DNA from: Acidobacteriaceae bacterium
Lineage (GTDB): Bacteria > Acidobacteriota > Terriglobia > Terriglobales > SbA1
Reading direction: 5' to 3'
Length of the DNA stretch: 5,076 bases
Assembly: GCA_003136335.1 (NCBI GenBank)
Contig: PLEA01000625.1
Coordinates: 408 to 5,483, forward strand
The notes under the pieces are model-generated. The model did not search any database and was not told the origin of the DNA. It worked only from the letters and a program-made list of their open reading frames with translations. Positions 1-5,076 of the stretch are shown here, piece by piece. The position numbers were made by a program, and so were the translations under genes. The stretch's first letter is position 1. The number at the start of each line of letters is the position of its first letter.

Positions 1-62
1 CGTCTGAAGGATCCAAGGCCCCTAAGGAAGGATCCAAAGCTCCCAGTGAGGAGATCCGATGA
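1..62 (+). CDS. 3' end of an upstream gene, probably the RND efflux periplasmic adaptor subunit (partial)
   Basis: Frame 3 is open from the window edge to TGA at 60-62 and encodes the tail SEGSKAPKEGSKAPSEEIR. The tail is hydrophilic, charged and repetitive, as expected of a disordered C-terminus. No domain is visible, because the rest of the gene lies outside the window. The call as an adaptor (membrane-fusion, HlyD/AcrA-like) protein is inference from context: in RND systems the adaptor gene normally lies directly 5' of the permease gene on the same strand, and here the tail ends 25 bases before the pump start. Frame 1 is also open up to TAA 67-69, but its Arg/Lys/Pro-rich product is less convincing. 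Frame 3 is preferred because its stop overlaps a start codon with a good Shine-Dalgarno and because its two repeat copies differ mainly at third codon positions. Coding is fairly likely; the function is a guess. Confidence 0.5.
   Translation, partial: SEGSKAPKEGSKAPSEEIR
6..47 (+). repeat. Two-copy 21-base tandem repeat in the tail of the upstream gene
   Basis: Positions 6-26 and 27-47 are near-identical 21-base units that keep frame 3 and encode EGSKAPK and EGSKAPS. The differences fall mostly at wobble positions, with one replacement in the last codon. The unit may extend 5' of the window. In-frame multiples of 7 residues fit a flexible, repeat-expanded tail. Confidence 0.65.
48..53 (+). 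promoter_or_regulatory. Shine-Dalgarno GAGGAG before ATG 59
   Basis: A strong purine-rich GAGGAG sits 5 bases before the ATG at 59-61, inside the last codons of the upstream gene. This is the better of the two ribosome-binding sites in the junction, yet the ATG it serves opens only a 10-codon frame. It could therefore load ribosomes that reinitiate at the pump's GTG at 88. Confidence 0.45.
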
Positions 63-91
63 AAAATAACCGCTGCGGAGCATCTGCGTGA
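59..91 (+). CDS. Possible 10-codon mini-ORF coupling the upstream gene to the pump
   Basis: ATG 59 begins MKNNRCGASA and stops at TGA 89-91. It overlaps the upstream stop as ATGA (59-62) and the pump start as GTGA (88-91). GAGGAG lies 5 bases upstream. The product is too short to predict a function and resembles no leader peptide I recognise; it has no run of a single regulatory amino acid. The most likely role, if translated, is to carry ribosomes across the junction. Alternatives are that it is chance, or that ATG 59 is the true pump start and one base has been lost or gained before 91. Confidence 0.25.
   Translation: MKNNRCGASA
77..80 (+). promoter_or_regulatory. Shine-Dalgarno GGAG before the pump GTG start
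   Basis: GGAG lies 7 bases before GTG 88, which is canonical spacing. It decides the pump start: the frame is closed upstream by TAA 67-69, and no ATG lies between 88 and the first membrane helix, which begins near residue 31. Confidence 0.55.
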
Positions 92-3000
92 GCTCACCGG
101 AGGCGGGGCGCTCGAGTGACCAACATTCGACTGACCACCATACGACTGATAAGCACTGGATTGCCCAGCACTCCAGGCCAGTCATCTTCCTCATTCTGAC
201 GCTGGGGCTGCTGGGCGCGTATCTTGCTTTCACCATACCGGTATCGGTATTCCCCAATACCGATTTTCCCCGCGTGCTGATCGCAGTCGATAACGGCGTC
301 ATGCCCATCGATCAGATGACGGTCACCGTGACCCGGCCCATCGAAGAAGCTGTCAACAGCGTACCCGGACTGCTCACGGTACGTTCCATCACCAGCCGAG
401 GTTCCGCCGAAGTCGATCTGTTTTTTCGCTGGGACATCGACATGTTCCAGACGCTGCAATACGTGAACGCCGCCATTTCACGGGTGCAGCCCGAGCTTCC
501 TGCCACGGCCAAGATCGAAGCCCATCGACTGACCTTCGCCGCGTTTCCCGTCATCGGCTACAGTCTGACCTCCGACAGTATGCCTCAGACCAAACTGTGG
601 GAGATGGCGACCTATGAAATGAAGCCGCGGCTGAACCGTCTGGAAGGCGTTTCCACCGTCATCGTGCAGGGCGGACAAGAGCCTGAATTCCACATCACGC
701 CAGATCCGGCGAAGTTGCTGGCGGCGGGCGTCACCGTATCGGACATTCTGGACGCCGTGCGGCGCACTAATCTTGTCGACTCTCCGGGACTGCTAGAGCG
801 CAATCATCAGCTCTATCTCAGCCTGGTCAATGGCCAAGTGCGGACGCCCGAAGAAATCGCGAATGCGGTGGTCAAGAGCACTCCGGCGGGGATTCCCGTG
901 CGCATCGGGGATATTTCCACCGTAGCTCCCGGGGTGAAGCCCGTTTACACCGTAGTCACGGCAAATGGCAAACCCGCAGTCCTGCTGAACATTAATCGGC
1001 AACCCGACGGAAACACCGTACAGGTCGCGCAGGAAGTTCACGACCAAATCAACCAGCTCCGCAAGACGCTACCGCCCGGAGTTCAGATCCAGCCCTTCTA
1101 CGATCAGTCGATCATCGTGAGCGAGTCCATCAAAAGCGTGCGCGATGCCATTCTGTTGGGGCTGATTCTGGCATCGATCATCCTCGTCGTATTCCTGCGC
1201 GATTGGGGAACCTCGCTGGTCGCAGGGCTGGTGATTCCGGTAACGATCATGGTGACATTCATCGCCCTAAAGATGATGGGCCAAACCTTTAACTTGATGA
1301 CGCTCGGCGGTCTCGCGGCAGCCGTGGGACTGATCATCGATGACGCCATTGTGGTTGTCGAGAACATCGTCCTGCATCGCGATGCCGGGCAAGGACGTCT
1401 GGAAGCCATTCGAAGTGCGCTGAAAGAGATCACAATTCCGTTGATCGGGTCGACCATCACGCCCGTTGTCGTCTTCATTCCGCTCATCGTGATCACTGGC
1501 GTCACGGGAGTTTTCTTTCGCGCGCTGGCGGTGACGATGACGGTATCGCTGCTGACGTCGCTGGCGCTGGCAGTGACGTGGACTCCGACACTGAGCCAAT
1601 ACTTCATCCAGAGGCGGCACGGTAACCACGGCCCTCAAGAGGCTGAAGAGGAGACCCCTCAGCCCTCTACTTCGCCCACAGCAAATGAAAGCGAAGGTCC
1701 CGCCGAAAAAGAGGACCAGAGGAAGATGCTGGCTGCAGAAGAAAAACACCTCAGCGGCTTCTTCCTTCGGGTCGTGAACTTCCACGGACGCTGGCTGCGG
1801 CGTGCTCTTGAACGGCCGATACTACTCCTCATTTTCAGCGTCGCATTGATCGTTGCTTCCTATGTTTGTTACACATTTTCAGGCTCCGACCTGCTGCCAG
1901 AGATGGACGAAGGTGGATTTGTCCTCGACTATCTCACGCCCGCGGGCAGTTCGCTGACGGAAACTAATCGCGTGGTCGGCCACGTCGAGCAAATGCTGCG
2001 TGAGGTTCCGGAAGTCGAAAGCACGTCGCGGCGTACCGGTCTGGAACTCGGTCTTTCTGCAGTGACGGAAGCCAATAGAGGCGATGTTCTCGTGAAGTTG
2101 AAGGCCAAGCGTAAGCGCGATATCGAAGAAATCATCGCGGAAGTTCGCGCCAGGATCAAGCAAGAGGAGCCCGCTCTCGACATCGAGTTCGTGCAGGTTC
2201 TTCAGGACATGATCGGCGACCTCACCTCGGCTCCGGAACCAATCCAGATCAAACTCTTCTCGCAGGATACCAAGCAACTGGAACGATGGGCGCCCAAGGT
2301 GGCCGAGGCGATTGGGAAGGTCAAAGGCGTGGTGGACATCCTGAATGGGATTGAGAACACCATCAGCGGCCCTGCCGTTACTTTCCAAGTGGACCCCAGC
2401 GTAGCCGCCCGAGCCGGATTCAGTGCCGAAGAAATCGCGCTCGACGCGTCCGCAATTCTGGAAGGCGAGCCCGCACCCACCCCGGTAGTAGCGAACGACC
2501 GCGCCTACACCCTGCGCGTGCGCTTTCCGGCGGCGAACCGGGCATCGCTTGAGGCCATGCGCGACACCTTGCTGATCAGCAGCAGCGGGCATACGGCGAC
2601 GTTGGGAGCACTGGCGTCGGTGGTGGAGAATCCCGGACAAACCGAGGTTCGCCGCGAAAACCTGCAACGCGACGTGGCGGTGACCGCCCGTCTTGAAGGC
2701 AGAAGCCTGGGCAGCGGCATGGCCGACGTGCAGAAGATTGTGGCTGGGTTGCACATTCCGGCCAGCATTCGCGTGGAATATGGGGGAACCTACGAAGAGC
2801 AGCAACGTTCGTTCCACGACCTGGTGATCGTGCTTATCCTTGCGGTCCTGCTGTTGTTCATTGTATTGCTGTTTGAGTTTGGTACGTTCGCTGCGCCGGT
2901 TGCAATCCTCGCGTCGGCATTGCTCTCGACCTCTGGTGTTTTCATTGCTCTGCTGATTACGCGCACTACCTTCAACATTTCGTCGTTTATGGGAATGATC

Positions 3001-3339
3001 ATGGTGATCGGGATCGTGGCCAAGAACGGCATCCTGCTGCTGGACGCCGATCAGAAGATGCGCGTCCTTGGCTTGGACACTGAAAAGGCGATGCTGCAAG
3101 CGGCACGCCGTCGATTGCGTCCCATTGTCATGACCGCTCTGGCGACAGTCGCTGGCATGCTGCCGCTGGCCTTCGCGATCGGCGCTGGATCGCAGATGTT
3201 GCAGCCTCTCGCGATCGCGGTCATTGGCGGCGTTCTCATCTCCATGGTGTTGTCGCTAATCATTACTCCGGCAGTGCACTACTATCTCAGCGGCAACCGT
3301 GAGTCCCGTGCAGAGGTTCCATCGCCCGTATCGGAGTAG
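88..3339 (+). CDS. RND-family efflux transporter permease subunit (AcrB/CusA superfamily)
   Basis: This is a complete proton-driven inner-membrane pump of 1083 residues, slightly longer than the usual 1020-1060. The order is: hydrophilic N-tail 1-30; TM1 about 31-50; first porter half, with FPNTDFPR after TM1; TM2-TM6 about 355-505; charged cytoplasmic linker about 509-570; TM7 about 577-597; second porter half; TM8-TM12 about 912-1064. TM4 carries the Asp-Asp pair D418/D419 in DDAIVVVEN, and TM10 carries K979 in VAKNGILLL. These are the known proton-relay residues of drug-type (HAE1) pumps. After TM7 comes LLPEMDEGGF (602-611), which recalls heavy-metal (HME, CzcA/CusA) pumps, so the substrate cannot be assigned. 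It would work as a trimer with a periplasmic adaptor and an outer-membrane channel. The upstream partial gene is probably that adaptor, coupled through short overlaps. The family call is very secure; drug versus metal versus lipid export is open. Confidence 0.96.
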   Translation: MSSPEAGRSSDQHSTDHHTTDKHWIAQHSRPVIFLILTLGLLGAYLAFTIPVSVFPNTDFPRVLIAVDNGVMPIDQMTVTVTRPIEEAVNSVPGLLTVRSITSRGSAEVDLFFRWDIDMFQTLQYVNAAISRVQPELPATAKIEAHRLTFAAFPVIGYSLTSDSMPQTKLWEMATYEMKPRLNRLEGVSTVIVQGGQEPEFHITPDPAKLLAAGVTVSDILDAVRRTNLVDSPGLLERNHQLYLSLVNGQVRTPEEIANAVVKSTPAGIPVRIGDISTVAPGVKPVYTVVTANGKPAVLLNINRQPDGNTVQVAQEVHDQINQLRKTLPPGVQIQPFYDQSIIVSESIKSVRDAILLGLILASIILVVFLRDWGTSLVAGLVIPVTIMVTFIALKMMGQTFNLMTLGGLAAAVGLIIDDAIVVVENIVLHRDAGQGRLEAIRSALKEITIPLIGSTITPVVVFIPLIVITGVTGVFFRALAVTMTVSLLTSLALAVTWTPTLSQYFIQRRHGNHGPQEAEEETPQPSTSPTANESEGPAEKEDQRKMLAAEEKHLSGFFLRVVNFHGRWLRRALERPILLLIFSVALIVASYVCYTFSGSDLLPEMDEGGFVLDYLTPAGSSLTETNRVVGHVEQMLREVPEVESTSRRTGLELGLSAVTEANRGDVLVKLKAKRKRDIEEIIAEVRARIKQEEPALDIEFVQVLQDMIGDLTSAPEPIQIKLFSQDTKQLERWAPKVAEAIGKVKGVVDILNGIENTISGPAVTFQVDPSVAARAGFSAEEIALDASAILEGEPAPTPVVANDRAYTLRVRFPAANRASLEAMRDTLLISSSGHTATLGALASVVENPGQTEVRRENLQRDVAVTARLEGRSLGSGMADVQKIVAGLHIPASIRVEYGGTYEEQQRSFHDLVIVLILAVLLLFIVLLFEFGTFAAPVAILASALLSTSGVFIALLITRTTFNISSFMGMIMVIGIVAKNGILLLDADQKMRVLGLDTEKAMLQAARRRLRPIVMTALATVAGMLPLAFAIGAGSQMLQPLAIAVIGGVLISMVLSLIITPAVHYYLSGNRESRAEVPSPVSE
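124..153 (+). repeat. Two-copy 15-base tandem repeat encoding the His-rich pump N-tail
   Basis: Positions 124-138 and 139-153 encode HSTDH and HTTDK (residues 13-22), differing at a few bases. Together with H23 and H28 this makes a His/Asp-rich patch just before TM1, on the cytoplasmic side by the usual RND topology. It looks like a local duplication. Any metal-binding role is conjecture. Confidence 0.5.
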
Positions 3340-3400
3340 CAAGATTCATTGAGCGCGCATGCAGATTCTTGCGGTCTATTCAGGTTAAGAGTCTGGTTTC

Positions 3401-3428
3401 GAGCCTCGTGCTCCATCCGCCACGGCTC
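3401..3428 (+). terminator. Candidate stem-loop after the pump gene
   Basis: GAGC-CT-CGTG (3401-3410) can pair with CACGGCTC (3421-3428), giving eight base pairs interrupted by a two-base CT bulge and closing a 10-base loop. It lies 61 bases after the pump stop. No T-run follows, so it is not a classic intrinsic terminator. It may protect the mRNA 3' end or be chance. Confidence 0.25.
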
Positions 3429-3500
3429 TCCGTACCAGGGCCCGCCCGCAACTTCCCGTCCCACAAGAACCCTCGCGAGTCCGCACATCCACCTGTAAAC
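3411..3500 (+). terminator. C-rich, G-poor stretch: possible Rho-loading (rut) region
   Basis: In these 90 bases I count 43 C against 16 G. This skew contrasts with the balanced coding sequence on both sides and starts soon after the pump stop, where the transcript is no longer covered by ribosomes. C-over-G bubbles rich in pyrimidine-C steps are the known hallmark of Rho-dependent terminators. No sharp consensus exists, so this is inferred from composition and position only. Confidence 0.3.
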
Positions 3501-3511
3501 TATTGGAAGGA

Positions 3512-3534
3512 TTTAAGGGTCGCCGCCCCTAAAA
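3512..3534 (+). other. Imperfect hairpin in the intergenic gap
   Basis: TTTAAGGG (3512-3519) can pair with CCCTAAAA (3527-3534), with one A-A mismatch and a 7-base loop. It is not followed by a T-run. It could act as a pause or 3'-end structure downstream of the C-rich stretch, but the stem is weak. Confidence 0.2.
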
Positions 3535-3584
3535 GGCGTAACCGGTACTCGTCCCCCTGAAGCTGATCCCCCCGCTCGAATCAC

Positions 3585-3614
3585 CTTGGCGCTCTTTGTG
3601 GGCGCAAGACTTGC
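3585..3614. repeat. Overlapping inverted repeats at the putative promoter (possible operator)
   Basis: CTTGGCGC (3585-3592) is an inverted partner of GCGCAAG (3602-3608), with one bulged G. The latter also forms a perfect 5-1-5 palindrome GCAAG-A-CTTGC (3604-3614). Three CTTG-type half sites thus sit just upstream of the -10-like TAGAAT. This placement would suit a repressor or activator site, but short repeats in G+C-rich DNA also arise by chance. Confidence 0.25.
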
Positions 3615-3622
3615 ACTAGAAT
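3594..3622 (+). promoter_or_regulatory. Candidate promoter for the GAF gene
   Basis: TAGAAT at 3617-3622 matches five of six bases of the sigma-70 -10 box and would start transcription near 3629, leaving a leader of about 57 bases. The -35 is poor: CTTTGT (3594-3599) at 17-base spacing, or TTGTGG (3596-3601) at 15. The same stretch contains a sigma-54-like arrangement at 3599-3615, with GG at 3601-3602, ten bases, then GC at 3613-3614 inside TTGCA. The sigma-70 reading is preferred because the sigma-54 -24 box lacks the conserved T before GG and the A of GGCAC. Confidence 0.35.
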
Positions 3623-3685
3623 AGGCATTCCCGCCACCTGTGCGGCTGGGATCAGGAATGGCTTTTACTGTTGGAATATCAAACC

Positions 3686-5076
3686 GTGTCCGAGGAAAAA
3701 GACAAACCGCGTCTCGACGAGCCGTTGCTCGCAGAGGTCCTGGAAGCGGCCTATGCGATGCAGCGGCGCAATCGCGAACTGCAGAAGATGGAACCAGATC
3801 TCGATCTGAAGAGGGATCTGCTTGAGTCGGACGAACGCTCCATCCCGCCAGATAGCGCGCCGCAAATGCAAGTGGCCGAGCTGCATAGCAAGGCCGATCA
3901 CACCTCCACCCTGGCTTTAATCGTCGAGACCCAGCATCAGATTCAGCTTCGGCACCTGGACCTGGAGGATGCGATGTCTGCGGTCGTCGAACGCCTGACC
4001 CAGATCGCCGGGGCCAGCGGAGCCGCCATTGGCATGCTTGAGGACGAGAAAGTTCGCTATCGGGCGGCGAGCGGTCACTTGACCCGCCCCGTGGGAGCCG
4101 AAGTTCCCGTCGAAAAAGCGCTCTGCGTTGCCTGCCTTCGGAGCGGTCAGGTTTTTCGCGGCGCCGATGTCAATCGCGAATTTCTTCTCGATACGGAAGA
4201 GTGTGGGCGCCGCGGCATCCAGTCGTTGATCGCGGTTCCGATTTTTCACGATGGCGTAGTTGTCGGCGCCTTGGAACTCTACTACGCCAAAGCGCAAGCA
4301 TTCGGCGAGCAAGACGTTCACACCTGCCAACTGATGGCCGGCCTGATCACCGAAGCCCTGGCGCAGAACGAAGAAGCCACTCGGAAAAAATCGCTCGCGA
4401 GCGAACGCGCCGCTATGCTGGAAGCCCTGGAAAAACTGCAGCCCAGTCTCGCAGCGCTCGCCGACACGGCTGTCCCCAAGGGCTCTGGGGCCAGGACTGC
4501 GCGGTCGACCCCGGATGCTCACGCCTCAACTTTCGTCTGCCGTAAGTGCGGGCACGAACTTGTAGGGCAAGAACAGTTCTGCGGGAACTGTGGATCGCCC
4601 CGCAGCGGAGATGGCGAAGCGCCCAATATGCAGAGTAAGGGGGCGTCGCTCGGGCACATGCGGGAGGCGATAAGAAAGACTCTGCACGCGCAGCCTGCGA
4701 ATGACGCAGGGTTGTACCAGGAATTGCAGGCAGATTTTAATCATGTCCCCGCGGACGAATCCGTCGCCGATTCCATCGAACACCAAGTGGGGGAGCCTTT
4801 TGCGCCGGCCGAGGTCCGGCGGGATCAGACGACGGAGCCCCCAGAACTGCCTGAAGCACCAGTAGGCGCAGATTTTGAGAATCCTGCACTCGCGAATCTC
4901 GGAACTCCGCTGCGCACTATTCCGGGAGACGATATCAAAGCAGAAGCGACAGCTCTCGTAAAACCGGAACAGGCCGTAGGGCGGAGTTCCACGGGAGCCC
5001 CCCGTGACTTCTTAGAGCGACTTGCCGTGGTCAAACGCCCCGGCGCCTGGGCCCAGTTGTGGAATAGCCACCGCGG
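3686..5076 (+). CDS. GAF-domain protein with C-terminal zinc ribbon (3'-truncated by window end)
   Basis: The frame runs from GTG 3686 to the window edge without a stop (463 complete codons). Residues 1-70 are charged and probably helical. Residues about 92-226 form a GAF fold, recognisable from AGASGAAIGML, then GIQSLIAVPIFHDGVVVGALELYY, then an amphipathic helix. GAF domains bind small ligands or pair subunits in signalling proteins. The domain carries C147 and C150 (a CxxC), C173 and C214. Residues 227-260 are helical and charged. C285, C288, C299 and C302 make a CxxC-x10-CxxC zinc ribbon. Residues 305-440 are acidic, Pro/Ala-rich and probably disordered, and the end is basic with Trp. No kinase, GGDEF or DNA-binding output domain is visible. 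I recall similar GAF proteins in Acidobacteriota, function unknown. GTG 3686 was chosen because homologues, as I remember them, begin with a similar SEEK-like start; GGAA at 3673-3676 is a weak ribosome site. TTG 3671 in the same frame is the alternative. Confidence 0.85.
   Translation, partial: MSEEKDKPRLDEPLLAEVLEAAYAMQRRNRELQKMEPDLDLKRDLLESDERSIPPDSAPQMQVAELHSKADHTSTLALIVETQHQIQLRHLDLEDAMSAVVERLTQIAGASGAAIGMLEDEKVRYRAASGHLTRPVGAEVPVEKALCVACLRSGQVFRGADVNREFLLDTEECGRRGIQSLIAVPIFHDGVVVGALELYYAKAQAFGEQDVHTCQLMAGLITEALAQNEEATRKKSLASERAAMLEALEKLQPSLAALADTAVPKGSGARTARSTPDAHASTFVCRKCGHELVGQEQFCGNCGSPRSGDGEAPNMQSKGASLGHMREAIRKTLHAQPANDAGLYQELQADFNHVPADESVADSIEHQVGEPFAPAEVRRDQTTEPPELPEAPVGADFENPALANLGTPLRTIPGDDIKAEATALVKPEQAVGRSSTGAPRDFLERLAVVKRPGAWAQLWNSHR

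Larger units (their letters stand above)
3340..3685 (+). other. Intergenic region between pump and GAF gene
   Basis: This gap of 346 bases shows no convincing gene. A 63-codon frame at 3369-3560 begins at TTG without a ribosome-binding site and has a Pro/Arg/Ser-rich product like non-coding translation. The gap can be divided into three parts: a G-poor, C-rich stretch with imperfect hairpins (3401-3534) that could end pump transcription; a featureless stretch at 3535-3584; and a promoter-like segment with inverted repeats (3585-3622) followed by an untranslated leader up to GTG 3686. No tRNA-like cloverleaf or riboswitch core was recognised. Confidence 0.6.

Noticed and set aside
1..69. Frame-1 reading of the upstream gene ending at TAA 67-69
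   Set aside because: It gives an Arg/Lys/Pro-rich product. Frame 3 gives a cleaner repeat with mainly silent changes and a stop that overlaps a start codon with a strong Shine-Dalgarno.
1879..3099. 406-residue antisense frame opposite the second half of the pump
   Set aside because: Its product is full of His, Gln, Arg and Asp, as expected from reading the reverse complement of hydrophobic codons. It shows no domain, and the sense strand is unambiguously the RND pump.
3339..3372. GCAAGA/TCTTGC inverted repeat right after the pump stop as an intrinsic terminator
   Set aside because: There are only six base pairs across a 22-base loop, and no T-run follows.
3472..3479. CTCGCGAG palindrome as an operator
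   Set aside because: A single 8-base palindrome, far from any promoter-like sequence, is expected by chance in G+C-rich DNA.
3369..3560. 63-codon + strand frame in the intergenic gap
   Set aside because: It has a TTG start without a ribosome-binding site, a low-complexity Pro/Arg/Ser composition and no conserved motif. The C-rich composition is better explained as a termination region.
3640..3825. 61-codon + strand frame starting at GTG 3640 (internal ATG 3658)
   Set aside because: It overlaps the GAF gene out of frame and its product is Arg/Ser/Gly-rich. Its internal ATG has AGGA directly abutting it with no spacing. It stops inside the GAF gene.
3917..4522. 201-residue antisense frame opposite the GAF domain
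   Set aside because: The sense strand carries a clear GAF domain and zinc-ribbon frame over the same bases. The antisense product shows no recognisable fold and is explained by codon-position G+C bias.
4201..4545. 114-codon + strand frame inside the GAF gene
   Set aside because: This Arg/Ser-rich out-of-frame translation overlaps the well-supported GAF and zinc-ribbon coding frame.

Overview
The window carries one complete large gene, the 3' tail of the gene before it and the 5' part of the gene after it, all on the + strand. Codon use, the moderately high G+C, the style of the RND pump and above all the downstream GAF/zinc-ribbon protein suggest an environmental Gram-negative bacterium, most likely an Acidobacteriota member. 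That assignment rests on recalled family resemblance and not on a search. No tRNA, rRNA, CRISPR array, insertion sequence or phage gene is visible.

Layout. Positions 1-62 are the last 19 full codons of an upstream gene ending in a 7-residue tandem repeat. From its position it is probably the periplasmic adaptor (membrane-fusion) subunit of the efflux system. Its stop overlaps a possible ATG at 59, which opens a 10-codon mini-ORF (59-91). That mini-ORF's stop overlaps the GTG start of the pump at 88. Positions 88-3339 encode a 1083-residue RND-family inner-membrane permease with both six-helix halves, the Asp-Asp and Lys charged residues of the proton relay, and an unusual His/Asp-rich N-terminal tail. 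Positions 3340-3685 hold no convincing gene. This gap contains imperfect hairpins, a C-rich and G-poor stretch that could be a Rho-loading region, and a promoter-like segment around 3594-3622. From GTG 3686 to the window end (463 complete codons, no stop) an open frame encodes a GAF-domain protein with a four-cysteine zinc ribbon and a long disordered tail.

Working together. The first two genes look like one translationally coupled operon for an envelope-spanning efflux pump (adaptor plus permease; an outer-membrane channel would be elsewhere). The GAF gene is separated by a terminator-like and promoter-like gap and is probably its own transcription unit. Nothing in the sequence ties it to the pump. 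No clearly new biological system is demonstrated. The points most worth a second look are the cysteine-bearing GAF plus zinc-ribbon architecture, the mini-ORF joining adaptor and pump, and the mixed HAE/HME character of the permease.
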